Assembly (NCBI GenBank): GCA_013399875.1
Contig: VXAZ01009368.1
Coordinates: forward strand, 534,488-598,487
Direction of reading: 5' to 3'
DNA length: 64,000 nucleotides
DNA from: Gymnorhina tibicen
Lineage: Eukaryota > Chordata > Aves > Passeriformes > Artamidae
This document shows, piece after piece, positions 24,491-37,400 of this stretch. The notes below the pieces were generated by a model, which was not told the origin of the DNA, made no database searches, and was given only the letters and a program-made list of their open reading frames with translations. How positions within the stretch are numbered: the stretch's first letter is position 1; every line of letters begins with the position of its first letter. The translations under genes were made by a program, and so were the position numbers.

Positions 24491-24623
24491 CATTAGCAGG
24501 AAGATAGGTGAAAAGCTGGTACTGGCTTCTCTTTCTTTTCCCGTTGCAGACATAGAAGTTGACCTGAATAGGGCTGGTAATTCTCTGATTGCGGAAAGGT
24601 GGTATCTCAACCACCAATGAGTT
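24491..24623 (-). CDS. NFATC1: NFATC1 coding exon 9 (end of IPT domain, nuclear localisation motif)
   Basis: This 133-base exon has 44 full codons plus a final G. The acceptor ends GCTTTTGCAG and the exon opens in phase 0 with AAC (Asn). The protein reads [18 protein letters not shown], then [16 protein letters not shown], then [16 protein letters not shown] is the basic nuclear localisation motif at the end of the NFAT Rel homology region, and the domain finishes at YLPAN. Splicing to exon 10 makes the last codon GTT (Val), which gives the long isoform sequence PANVPIIKTEP. The donor is GTAACA, the weakest of the six donors in the window because +5 is C instead of G, which fits its role as a regulated splice or read-through choice. 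Confidence 0.97.
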
Positions 24624-25881
24624 CTGCAAAAGCAACAAATCAGAAAGTCAAGGCATGACTAAGTCAGTTGAGCTGTACAGTAGTACTGAAAAGTTAACCC
24701 CAAGAAGGAGGTGCCCAGGCTTACAAGGAGAAGCACTCCATGAAGGGACACGGGTGGGCTTTGTGGGTAAGGATGGCTTCCCACCAACCCCAGTGTCCAT
24801 GTCAAGGATTCTAGACGTAGAGAACTTATTTTAGCATGGCTCAGATCTTTACAAAATCACTAGCCTTCACTTCTTCCCGTTGGACAGCAAATATGATACT
24901 GCATATAGACAAGGCTCTATCCATCCTGCCTCTGTCAAGAATCTGGGACCACAATCAAATTGTGGTCTCTAACCCAGCAGGAGAAAGCTCAATGGCTCGG
25001 GGGGCAGGTCATCCCTGATATATCTGAATCTAACAACATTTCCTTTGAAAGGCATTAGGGACAGCATTACTCAAATATTTCCATTTTCCACAGTGCAGTA
25101 TTTTTTCGTATAACAACTCAGAAGTTTTAAGCATGCTAGCTTCTGTGGATAAGAGATTCACTGTTTGCAAGAACATCTAGTGCAACACGAAAAAGGGCTG
25201 GAGAATGTGTAGATGATCTTCTACTGTCAGAAACCAAATGCTCCAGCACGGGGCTAAGGAATGACTTAGCTTCTAGGGCATCAGCTTACACATATGCACA
25301 GTGAATCTGCTACAACCATCAAAACCTCCCTTGGCACTTTTTGAAAGAGTAACAGGGAATGCTCTTCTTAGCATTTGGCCTGAATTCAGCTGAGATCTTT
25401 AAATTGTTTGTCTGCAGGTTTGCAAGGATTGCATATTCCTGCAGACGTGGAATAGTGGACGTATTTCCCACTTAAGAGTCATGGCTGAGGGAGCCACACT
25501 TCTCCAACATGAGGCTGATCTCCTGTGAGGGGACTCATGTTTCTTCTGCCGAAGATAGAGGAAAGCCAAGGAAAACTATCAGAAATTGCTTTGGGAGCAG
25601 CAGAAAGAATTGACCCAGCAAGACAAAAGATGAGCAGATGGAACTGGCCCATCCTGGACAATGAAAAAATATTTTCCAAATGGTCTCTCCTACTATTGGG
25701 AGACCTTCCAGTGAAGGCTTTTTACCCCATGCTCGCGTTCAAGAAAGATTTCCAGGAGGGGAGGCCTAAGTACTTGTTCTGTTTCAGTGCCAAAGCCTTG
25801 GAAATCCCTCTTTAGTAACAGTGCTGGAGAAGGCAATATATATTTTTCATCTTGATGTTAAAATATTTAAGGCAGACTTAC
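24624..25881 (-). other. NFATC1: NFATC1 intron 8
   Basis: A 1.26 kb intron between the GTAAGT donor of exon 8 and the GCTTTTGCAG acceptor of exon 9. I saw no repeat element or further exon in it. An open frame at 25525-25815 on the opposite strand has no recognisable domain. Confidence 0.92.
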
Positions 25882-25937
25882 TGGCTTGCACATTTCTTTG
25901 TCGGTTTTGGCTTCCATTTCCCACACATGGTGACCGT
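25882..25937 (-). CDS. NFATC1: NFATC1 coding exon 8 (IPT domain, small exon)
   Basis: This is a 56-base exon, too short to stand out as an open frame and found by looking for the sequence between exons 7 and 9. On the gene strand the acceptor is TTTTGTCTTTTAG and the exon reads (G)AC GGT CAC CAT GTG TGG and onward, translating as (D)GHHVWEMEAKTDKEMCKP. It ends CCA before a consensus GTAAGT donor, in phase 0. The motif DGHHVWEMEAKTD is diagnostic of the NFAT IPT subdomain; KEMCKP replaces the mammalian RDLCKP as I remember it. The acceptor and donor, the split Asp codon and the phase all agree with both neighbours. Confidence 0.96.
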
Positions 25938-28825
25938 CTAAAAGACAAAAGAAAAAGATAATCTAGTTCTGTCCTTTCTTCCTCTCCCAAACCAAGAAAG
26001 GAACAACTTTTGCAAAAACAATCTCTTTGAAGGGGCACTGCATATATGAAAAGGAGCTCTCACAATGCATTGCCCAAAGTGCTGCCCAACTAGGAGACCA
26101 TCTGGGTAACCTGTGACAGGAGTCCCTCCACCTTGTCTGAAAGGAAGAACCCCAATCCTGAGTGCATGACACCGTGATGGGGGAGAAGCCACTGTGAGTT
26201 TGCTCTGCCACTAGCCTGGACAAAATATGACACTGTTTTACATCTCAGTTTGCTGAACTTTCAGACAATACTGCTACCTATGGTGCCTTTTGACCAATAC
26301 CTATGCTGTAAGTCATATTCAATATTAATATTAAACAATACAAAACAAGAGGTAGTATTAAGGAAGCTACTCAGCCATGCAGGATTTGATTTTAATATAT
26401 TCCTAGTCTGGCTTGTCATAATTCTGCTACTTGGGTCAAAAGGCAAGGCCATAAGCTGGGAAACACAGCTTTAGACTCCATTTTGAAGTTGGTTTAGTTC
26501 AGCTACAGTGGTTCCACTTCTGGAGCTGCTTTTAATGGTGTGTTGGGTCCTCCAAATTTACTGAATTTCTGTTTTCAAGCAAACATAGATTTAAGCCACA
26601 ACTGTAACTTTTTCTGGGAACATGTCTTTTGGAAGAAACTGGCCATGTCTGGTCATTTTTCCGGCACATTACTGATACAGAAATCACTGGACAACAAGGT
26701 GGGCTTTTATTTCCTTGCATCTTCAAACCTCAACAGGAAAGAAACAAGAAAAATAATACAAAATGTAAGGTTTCCATTCTGCAGGCCTAGATAAACACAA
26801 ATGAAAGGCCATAAGCAGACTGCTGGATAAGCTGGGCAGCGAAGACACATGCAGCTTCACGAGTCCCACTGTCCGATGTTACTGAAATGAAGGGGAAACT
26901 GAGACTTTATGTCATCTCTTTTGTACATTTATTGCAGCATTGGGACACACAAATGCAAATATTAGTTATTTTGAGCTTCATCACATGGACGTGGGCCTGC
27001 CTTAGAAAAACAGCTCTCCAAAAGGTAAAAGAGTGAATGCACTTTTTCTTTTCTCTTTGCTTTCATGGCCAGGATGGAGGTGACACATTTAGAACTGTCT
27101 GATTTATTACAAATGTCTGTAAATAATATTTTTGTGTACAGCTGTCCTACTGTGAAAGGAATGCTGCTGAGGGACTATCCCTGGTGATTGTTTTAATGTC
27201 CAAAACCCCTTTCTTTTTAATGTATGGAAAGAAGCACAACATGATGGCTGCAGCACAAATACCACAGTGGATTTGGCAGGTCTTTCCATAGGCAAACAAT
27301 TAGCAGATCTACCCTCAGTGTCTTCCTACATTTTAACTTGTGACGCTGGAAAAGGAATCCCTTTAATTGGTACTGCCACGTTCAGCTGCAGGGAGAGAAG
27401 GAGCAGCCAGACTGTGCTCGAGTCTCCTTAACGATGCCTTTGGAGAGTGTCAGAATTGAAGTAGGCTTCTTGGGAGGACTGGCGATCACTTCACAATTTA
27501 TCCAACAGATGCTTCCCCTGGGCTGTCAGTAGAAAAAACCTGACCAAAATTTGGCAAGCCAGGACACGTCCTCTGTCTGGGAGCAGCCTCCTTTATCTCC
27601 AGCCCCTGTAGCCCTCCCTCCCTGCCCCTAATTAATTCAATCAGTTATAAAAGCAACACAACACTGACACAAACACACCCTTTTTGAAGTGTAGGAACTT
27701 CTGCTTTGGAAGGGGTTTGCTGGATTGTTTTTTTTAAACCTACAGACGTCCAGACTAGTAGTTAACAAGTGTTCAATTTGCCTTTGTGAATGGATTACCA
27801 GAAGTTGAGGTTTTTTGCTATGTTTAATTTGTGCTTTGCAAGATGAACGATCTGATTCAGGTTTCTGGTTTTTATTTCCTGCCAATACTTCAGTAAAATT
27901 CAAAATGACTCTATCTCCAGCTAATCTTTCAATTATTTCATGCAGCATTGCCTTTATGCATTTTTGAAACTTTTAAGATGACAAAAGGAGTTTCTTCAGA
28001 AATGTATTAGATACTGTAATCTAAACTATTAGGAAAATAAAAATCCAGAGCCGTGGCTTGTCTTTGGAAGCTAGTAAGAACAATACGGGTTTTGCTCCAA
28101 GAAATTCCCTTGGGACTGTCCAGACCATCAGCAACTGAGGGGAAAGGGAAGAGAGGGGAGAAGTAGGGAATAGACAACTCATTAACAGCTAGTGACATTT
28201 CATTTAACAAAAACACAGGGAGGAAAAGTTGTTATGAAGCAAGAGACCAAAAAAAAAAAAAAAAAGAAAGAAAGACAATTCCTCATATTACGTCTGGTGA
28301 ACCAAGAGGGAAATCTCAACGCCCACGGACTGGGACCGGCTCCAGGAGGGAAACCTTAGACCACTACGTCAACCTTTTACAGTAAACATGTTTTGCAGGT
28401 TTAAACAGTTCAGCTGAAATTAAAAAAAAAAAAAAGGAATAATGGCTTGTGGGAGCCCTAAGCCTCAAGATAGTCCGCCTGTGCTGGAGAAAATGGTTTT
28501 GCCCCAGTGCCCATCCGCCAGGGAGCCTGGCGAGCAGGCGGGATGCCGCCTCCTGTCAGCGTGTGCTGGAGGAGTGAGGGCTGCTCGCCCACAAAAGTTT
28601 CCATTGTACGCCTGCCACATCTGCAGCAACGCGCCTGGTCTGGGCCCGAGGCAACTCCCTCCTGGCCGCCAGCCAACCCAAGTACACCAGAGCAATTTAT
28701 ACCTTTCCAAAATGCAAATAATTCAAATTACAGACATAACACAAAGCTGAAGCAGACACATTTCAGGCATTCCCGTTAAAGTTTGCTCTCTGGAATTACC
28801 GTACCCAAATGGGCAGTTGTTACAC

Positions 28826-28904
28826 AGGGAGGGGGGGAGATGGAGTCAGGAGAGGAAGGAGAGGAGGAGGCATGAAGGAAAAGGGAGAAAACGGAGTTTC
28901 CAAA
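28826..28904 (+). repeat. Purine-rich tract
   Basis: Nearly all G and A over about 80 bases, with only a few pyrimidines, including GGGAGGGGGGAGA and repeated GGAGAGGA-type words. Such mirror-like tracts can form triplex DNA; here it is simple intronic sequence. Confidence 0.75.
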
Positions 28905-31900
28905 GGTCTTATTTCATTCCCTTTCATTTCACTATTTACTTTTACCAAGTAATAAGAAGTGCCTTCTCCAAACCAAATGCCTGGCTTTGTTTTGGCATTT
29001 TTAAGATTTATAGTGCAATATTTTGAAGAGAAAGACAGTTCTTTATATAGCTAAAAAGTTGGGTCAAGGTATTATACTGGTTTCTTATGTTTTGTGAGGG
29101 TTTTTTTACCAAATGGAAATAAACCCAAAACATCCATGCACAGAAGGGCAGGGCAGAAGCCCTGCAGAGTCCCCGGTGGAATGCCCTGCTCCCTCACTGC
29201 CAGCAGCAACAGCCACTAACTCAAGAGAGCCAAGGCTTCACAGGGGAATCGTGCACGGGCTGGATGAATGACCCTCATATCCCTCGTCCTCCAAAGAGGC
29301 AGCGCAGGAGCATGACAGTGCTGGGGGAAGGAGACGCTGCTCCCTCCCGTTCTGCACAGGCTGGACACTGTGCTGACAGGTGGCCATCAGCACTACTGCC
29401 AGCTGAAGACACCAGGTTTGTCAGGAAGCCTGACATTTACAGACCGATCCCTGTTATTTATAGCCATCCCTGCTCCGTGTGTGCTTCACCACCATCCACT
29501 TCTGCCTTGTTTTCTTCATCGCCGTGACACTCGGAGCACCTGGGACTGCTAATGACGAAAATGCTCTGAACCTACACGTTATGGGGGGTGGATTTTTCAG
29601 CTCTGCAAAGCATAAACACCGTGTATTAACATGGGGTAGCTGAGTGGTGAATGGGCCTTTGTAGCCTGCTCTTATCAGCCGCTCGGTCCGGCGTTGAAGG
29701 AAACTGCGCAGAAGTCCAGAAGTAAAAATACTCTAATTCATCAGGGAATTCCCTGCAGTATGAGTCACCAAGCGGCTTCCCCACCACACCCAGCTGTAAG
29801 ATTTCCACATAGAAAATCACTGTAAAGGTCTGTTTTAACACAGAAGTTGGGCTAAAAAGTAGTTGTGTAAATCTAGCAGCATCAGTTATTTACACATAGA
29901 GCCTTGCAGACCATGACATACAGATTTTCCTCATGGAAGAGCAACACAAAGAGCTGTAAAGACTTTCCAAAAACATTTTTGTAGCATCTTCCCCTCATCA
30001 CTGCCCATCCAGAGAGATCCCCTGGGGTTTCGAGGGCTGGATTTACCTTTGTATCCCAGGGAACTGCAAGCATGATGTCAGGGGTTTGCAAGCTCAAAAC
30101 AATCAAACCACCAGCATAACTTTCCAAACTGATGGATTGCAGAATGGGGGAAGAACATACAAACACAAAAAAACCAAACCTTGGAAACTCAGGAGGGTAT
30201 AACATCTGGCAACCACTTAAATCTTGCCTCTATGAAATGGGCATGATGGGAGCGTTTAGACATATTTTAAGTGATTCCACTTTACCACAGGAGGTTAAAA
30301 CAGTCTATATTCTTTAGTGGACCTGCGTTCACTTGAGATATGAGAAGAATAGACATTATCTAGGATTTCACTGCCTTTACACAGGGTACATTTCATATTC
30401 TCCCAGTCTGAGCTTCAACAGAGTTTGACTGCACTGGCTGCACTGTAAATCTGTATTTACATTCATATATTCCAAGTAAAATGGTGAAACAAGCCCTACC
30501 CTCCCAAAGGAACCCACTACTTGATTAATGTATTGTGAGATTATCCTGAACAGTAATTCCTATGTTACAGCCCAGATTACTTTAACATGTCCACAACAGG
30601 CAGGGCACAGATGCAATGCAGCGTCACTTTGAGGTGCTCTGCAAAGGCTGTCTACCCTCCTATTTGGCCCTAACAATGCATATTTAAATCCCCGAGGAAT
30701 GAAGAATTTGAAAGCTTTCAACTTGCACTGCTACTCTTCTTCCCTGTCGAGTACCCTCATGACACTGAGATGACTGATTTGTGAAGATGTTCAGAAGGAA
30801 TGGATGGATTTCTGTGCAAAGAAGAGGATGAAGAACCTATGGCAAAATCTCATCATTTGGACTTAAGAGTTATCCAGTTCTCTGCAGAGATGCAATCAGC
30901 TTCCAGGGGAAGTACAAGTTGGACTGGCAATGAAAGAGGCGAGGAGGACTCTGCTGCCTGGAGGACAGCACCCCCCACGCCAGTCCTTGGCATGACCCAC
31001 TGGCACCATCTTACCAGCTGGTGCTCATGGGTTGGCATGGATGTACTAATGCCAGATTTTGCGGGGTCAGCAGCCTTTTGGATCTGGGGATGCCACAAGC
31101 AGTCAGGGCACTTTTCTCACCTGGTCTTTTGGGTATCTTGCTGCAAACAACATTTCCCCAGCTGGACACCAGCAAATGAAGAGGATCCCACCAGGTGGGT
31201 GGGATTCTATGCCTGTGCTGACACACTGGTGTACATCTTAAAGACATTTACAAGGGTCAGGCACTAAGGAGGAACCAACACCAGCCAAGCAGTCTGACAT
31301 GGGATGTACAAGGAAGATGGGGCAAGAGAGCAATAAAACATTCAGAAATACAGTGTGCTAGCAGAGAGTAAGTATCTGAATTGTAAGTGGCCAGGACATT
31401 TCTTTTGATCTCCTCAGTGGCACTTTGCTCTCCTGAGATCTCAGCCTGTTAGGGATTTGTGAGCAGCGAGATGCCTCCTAGTCCCAGGGCCACCTTCAGA
31501 GCAGCTCTACCTCCCACCACTACTCCTGCTGGTGCCATGGCAGGCCTAGTGCCTAGCACGTTGTCCCTGATTGCCTCTCCAGCCACCCTCATCTCCACTC
31601 TTTGCTCCTACACTACTTTTGCTATGAGACCACACAGCTGGTCTGATTTTCACTTACTTTATTTTCCTCTTCCATGCCAGGAAGTCCCCCAGCTGTTCTT
31701 CTGCCCTCCTCAGAGCCTACCGTCCTGCTACAGAGACTTCCCCACAGCTTTACTCCCCAACCCTGGCATGCCTTCTGGCATGCCTCCATCCATGCACGGC
31801 AGGGCTCAGGCATAGCTGACCTATTTTTATTTCCACATCAAAGGTGCTGTATTTTTTGGTGTCTCATCATAAGCGTTTTTGCAGCGTATGTATTTTGTCC

Positions 31901-33435
31901 ACTCCTTCAGCTATACATTTTTGCAGTATTGAGCTGAGCACCATATAGACTTAGATGTGTCTGCCATCAATATGATACTCTTGAGCTACTTTTTCTCTCT
32001 TCTTTACCTTGAACTAACAATAAGAATGCTATGCAGCGACCAGGTGTAAAAATCCAGCACAAAATGAATCTTATTGTACTTTGGAATCTGTGCCAGGCAT
32101 GTGCTTCCTCTTTGGCTGCTCAGCTGGGCAAGCCAAAAGCTGAGGGACTCACTTTGCCTGAATGGTGAGGCTTTTTAGCTGCCTTTCACCACAGTGTGTC
32201 TAACAGACACAATTATTCTGAGTTCCAGTGTTTGCAAATGAACTGTAATTTTAGCCCAGGTAATTAAAAGGAGGCACAGTGCTGACAACTGACAGATCGG
32301 GGTTCATTTTGAGCCAAAACCATTGGAAAGACCTGCCAGATACTATTTTCAGCAGAATGGAAGCTGGTTGTGCAATTTGTGCTCTCTGGCACCTCCCCCT
32401 ATTCAAATTATTGGTCTGAGGGTTTTATTTAATAACTTTAAGTAATTCCAGGTCTAAGACACACAACTTCCAAGTAAAACTGCAGCTTGACATCCCTGAA
32501 AAATCCCTCTAGAGCAGGCAGGTCAAACAAAGCACACCCAGCACAGCCACCCACCAGCAGTCATGACAGCACTTCACTCTGGTTTTGATTACATTCACGT
32601 CATCTCCTTGTCTTCACAATTTTGCTTTCCTCTGGGAAACTCCAGTAGGCTGAACCTGTGACTCTGCAGCTGAAACTGAGTAAAATATTCCTGGTTCATC
32701 TTCTTCAGCCTAATCTGTCTCATATTTTCTCAGACTATTGGAGCAAAGAACCTCACAGCCAGTTTAAATCAAGTTTCAAATTTTTCTTCCATGAACAATT
32801 CTTTTCCTCTACTTCTGTGCTGGATGCCAACACCACCACCTGTACTATACCTACTTCTAGTTATTTCTCATCTTAAGATGTAAATTTGATCCAAATACTT
32901 TCAAATCTTCCTCATTCTTTATTTTTTGAGACACAAACTCTTCAACTGTATGACCACAACTTCCCAACTTCCAGAAACATCCCATTATGGCAACTCCTTG
33001 TGACTTTTTGGCAGATACTTTTGAACAGCATTTTTATTTTTTTCCATCTCATTGTCCTCCTCATGTCCCTTTTCTTGTTTCTCTTGTCCAAGAAGGTCAG
33101 GCTCAATCTTAGAGGTCCCTCCTCCTATCTTTTGATTTTCTGCCTTGACATCAGCATCCCAGCAACAAGGCACACTTTGGAAATAATTTATCTCTCTATT
33201 CCTCTCTTAAATGTCATTGTATTTTCTTCCACATTGAAGGTGTAATCTTAGTTCCCTACCAGACCTAAAAGGAACATCCTCCTCTTCCCTCAGCTCTCCC
33301 CACTTTTCTTGTGAAACCCATCTGAGACATGAGCCAATTCTTAATGATGTCAGGAAAGCAACAGGAGATGAGTTGTCCTTTTCCAAAAGAGGTAAGCATG
33401 CCCTCCAAAAACTATGTACTTTGAAGGTATCGCCT

Positions 33436-34416
33436 TTTATTGGTTTACATAGCAAGGTCTGGCTAGTAGTTGGGCTGCAGGGGTGGAGAACATTCCAGAA
33501 GTTACTGCCATGTCTGACAGAACCAGCTCCTGATGGCTCCAAGATGGACCCTGAGCTGGCCAAACCTGAGCCCATCAGCAAAGCTGGTGGAACCTCTCTG
33601 CCAACATACTTAAGAAGGGGAAAAAAACTGCAGCAGCTGTGACAGAGGAGAGAGAATAAGTGAGAGGAACACCCCTGCAGACCCCCACAACATTGAAGGA
33701 GGGGGAGGAGATCCTCCAGCGGCCAGAACACAGATTCCCCGTCAGCATGTGGTGAAGACCATGGTGAGGCAGCTGTGCCCCTGCAGCCCATGGAGACAAC
33801 CACAGCAGAGCAGAGAGCCACATGCAGCCAGTCAGAGCCCATGCTCCTGGGAGGAGCTGCAGCCTCTGAAGGGAAGCCCAAGCAGAAGCAGGTTTTCTAA
33901 CAGGAATGATGGCTGCAGGGGATCCAGCTGAAGCAGGCTGTTCCTGAAAGACCGAACCTCGCGGAGAAGACTCACGCTGAAGCAGTATATGAAGGACTGT
34001 CTGCCATGGGAGGACCCCACACTGGAGCAAGGGAACAGCATGAGAAGGAAGGAATGGTAGGAGCTGTTATGGACTGACCAAAGCCTCCATTCCCTGACCT
34101 TCTGTGCCACTCATGGGGAAGAAATAGAAGTTGAGAATGAAGGAGTAAAGTTGAGCTTGGGAAGGGAGACGGGTAAAGGTGGTTTTCAGTTTTACCTTTG
34201 TTTTTCACTATCCTACTCTATTTTTAATTGGCAATAAATTATTTTCCCCAGTGGAGCCCGTTTTGCCTGTGACAGTAACTGATATGCAACTGCCCTGTAT
34301 TTATCTTGACCCATGAGCTTTTTTATCTTATTTTCTCCCCCATGTCCTGTTGAGGAGGGGGAGTGAGAGAGCCACTTGGTGGACACCTGGCAGCCAGCCA
34401 AGGTCAACCCACTATA
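33436..34416 (-). mobile_element. ERVL-type LTR (bird long LTR family), sense to NFATC1
   Basis: Read on the minus strand, the element starts TATAGTGGGTTGACCTTGGC and continues with the phrases CTGCCAGGTGTCCACC, GGCAAAACGGGCTCCACT, TCCAGTGTGGGGTCCTCCC, CACCATGGTCTTCACCACAT and a block ending in TTGCTATGTAAACCAATA. These match the abundant long LTR of bird ERVL retroviruses as I remember it, including the starting GGGTTGACC and the closing AACC(C)AATA. The first bases TA replace the expected TG, and the last base pairs are also changed. The 5-base flanks (CGCCT and CTTCT) match at only 3 of 5 positions, so the copy is old or its ends are slightly misplaced. Length is about 0.98 kb. No internal retroviral genes adjoin it. 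A 224-codon open frame through it is chance. It lies in the same orientation as NFATC1. Confidence 0.85.
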
Positions 34417-37400
34417 CTTCTTTCCTCCACTGTCTTTAGGCACCGATCGCTTCATTAGACTCTCAGATTTCTTGTAAGGGCTGTGAATTCCTGTGTGTTT
34501 GGACAGACAGTCCTACTGGAACAGTAACAGTAAAAACTATTTGAAATCTTGTGCAAGTTGTAAAAGTTCAGAGACAAAGCTTTGATTGCACAGATACAGC
34601 TGCTTGAAGCCACTTAGTCTGGAAGACATGAAAGAATAAACTTGAAGCATTCAACCGCATTTTCTATAATAATAAAAAATTTACAGGATTACTCAGACAA
34701 GTGACTTTTGAGACCATATGGTTATTCCTTATTTCTCTGTTGTCCGCAGTAAGTATCTGTGATTGATTGATCTCATTCTTCACTGTGAGAGCAACACCCT
34801 GGATGAGACTTGCTGCTGCTGACACCATCTCATGCGTATGGCTGCTGTCCCGCTCTGTCCTCACCATTCCCTAGACTAAACAGCCAGGAAAAACTGAAAC
34901 GTGCTGACATTTCCTACAAGCTGCATCACTACTCCTCTGTGCGCGTGAAAGGGTTCCACCATCAAATGACTCCAGCATCTGATGACACAATTTGCCCAAG
35001 GATATCTATTTCTGGGCAGTGGCCAGAAACCCCTTCAGCTATCAATACATCTCTAGGATCTAGGTTCAAGTGACCTTCACATGAACTCCATACTCCCAAC
35101 TTGTATGCCTTTGAAGTTTCCAGTTTATCTAGTTTCCCGAATTTTTAACCTCACTGCGCATGAGTCAGCGTGCAATTGCTCACTGCCAACTGGAACGTGT
35201 GTTCTGAACTCGGATAAACAGATAGATAAAGACAAAATTAAGTAGTATCTGTCTATCTGACTAGAGGAGGAAGGGGAGTTTTGCCACTTGCTTATTTATT
35301 ATGTGAGCTACAGTATGATTACCAGTGTGAAACATGACCCCTTTTTGGCCAGTTGCCCCCCAAACTGCTACTGGCAATGGAAAGAGCAATGGAAAGATCT
35401 CGGAGAATGTAAGATCTTTTACCAAGTGGAGCTCTGCCAAGACTCAGGTCACCCATCTCACCATCACATCACATCACGTCAAAACAGACTCCAAACCCTA
35501 AGCTCCACAGTGTATCTGAGTCAAATGAAAAAGCCCACATGCTTCCTCAACACACCAGTTCCATTCACATGCCACTCAAATGTTTCATCAACATACCACT
35601 TTCCGGAACTTTGTGTAAGTTCTCCTGAAGCTAAAAGACTGTGTTTGAGTTACCTGCCATATGACAAGACAAATTCTGCTCACACAACATGTGGGAAACA
35701 GAACTGAATTTATAAGACTGACAACTGTACCTTAAGGCAGCAACTGATTAATTCTAATCTTTGCCAGAGACAGGGAAATTTGAGAGGAACAAAAAAGCTG
35801 TGAAATGCCGGAGTGGACACTTAAATTCATCCAGCTTCCTTCTTTTCCATATTGCATTTCCCTTGTGCAAAAATTCATCTGACCGAGCTTGACCACACAT
35901 CTACGAGGAGGCAAACTGTTAAGTTTTCCCATCTGAAATACTTACAGAAAGCTATGATTTCCTTGGGCATATATACAAAAAAAATTAAATTGATTTCACC
36001 CAGTTATCTTTCATCTGCTCTGGTTATAACTATTACACATCAACACCTTCATGCTCTAAGAGCAAAACCTGTTCAGCAGGGAGGAGGAACAGTTGTGACA
36101 GAAAAATCAATTTAACAGAATAAAAACAAGAGCAGAATGAAGAATTTGAAGCAATAACTAAATCTGAAAAACTTCCTAATTGTTTGAAAATACTCAAAAA
36201 GAAAAATCCTGGGAGGAAATGTTGCTTACATGCTGTTTATTTCTCCGTCTTTCAGGAGCTTTAAGTGTCAAAGGCTTTGGGCACAATAGCTGAGGATATT
36301 ATGCAATTAGGTTACTGAAGTGCGTAGGTGCCAGGATTACTGTTGAAGTCTCAGTAATTAACAACTCGTTCAAAACCACTGAAGTCCTTAAGTCTGGAGT
36401 TACTCAGAGATACAGCGTTACAAATTGTGAACTCTACAAATGTCCATTAAAGAGAGTGATGTATCTTCAGGGCGGGGCATTTGTCACAGGGAAGCTTACA
36501 TACAGCCTTTGACCAGGACAAAATGGCCCTCAACATTAACAGCTCGGAGTCGAAGTTTTGAAGTCAGTGTTATTTGAGAAACTAATCCCATAGTGAAGTT
36601 GGGTGTTACATTTCTGCCTTTTTGCTCTTTAAAACCCCTGCCTTGAGCTCTCGTAACTAAGCACAAAAGCAAAGAAATGGGTTTAGAGCTCTGACCTAAC
36701 TAGTGGCAATGCAACCCAATGATAACTAATAATAGTACATCAAATGACCATTTCTGCCCATAGATCACAAATTGATTATAAAGATTTCGTCAGTTTGACC
36801 TGATCTCTTAGGTATGTCTAGACTTGGCCAAATCCGTGAAGTCCGGAAATACTTGAACTAGTTCCAGTGTTAAAAGCTACAGCAGCAAGGAGCAATTTTT
36901 GATCAAGGAGGGATTTTCAGCGTAGATTAACTCTTTCAGATCTCAATACAAGACTTTTTCTAACCCTCAAAATACTCTTTCTATCCCAAAACATCCTACA
37001 GCCTGCCAGGAACTATAATCCATAACTTACCTGTACCATAGCGTACCCATAATTTTCCTGTGCTTTGTTCCTTGGGATACTGGGTTTGTGTCTCATCACT
37101 GAGCTTTCACTCATCGTTTACAGGATACATTTTGTGAACCAAGGGAAGAAAACCAGTATTTTTTCACCACAGTGATCGGTTTTATAGATCACTAATCATA
37201 ATCTGATATACTAAGAGCCAGCTGTCTGGTTATTTTGGCTAGTTAGGCTTTTGTGCTGCTTTGTGTTCAGTAACTCATATTACCTTTAAAAAACTAGCTT
37301 TGAAAACAGAGTTTTTGCAGAAAGCGTTACCAAAAAAAGGTAGCTGACAGATATGCAATCCTTGAAACACACTTTCCAAGCATCTCTGCGTTTTCTGAAC

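Noticed and set aside
30800..31267. 155-codon plus-strand open frame starting with Met
   Set aside because: No family recognised, composition is not protein-like (scattered Trp, His and Cys), and a rough estimate gives one or two such frames by chance in a window of this size.
33207..33881. 224-codon minus-strand open frame, the second longest in the window
   Set aside because: It lies mostly across the ERVL-type LTR and its flank, and LTRs of this family do not encode protein. It has no retroviral or host domain.
35288..35707. 139-codon plus-strand open frame
   Set aside because: Antisense to NFATC1 inside intron 7, no recognised domain, and no sign of a separate gene structure.
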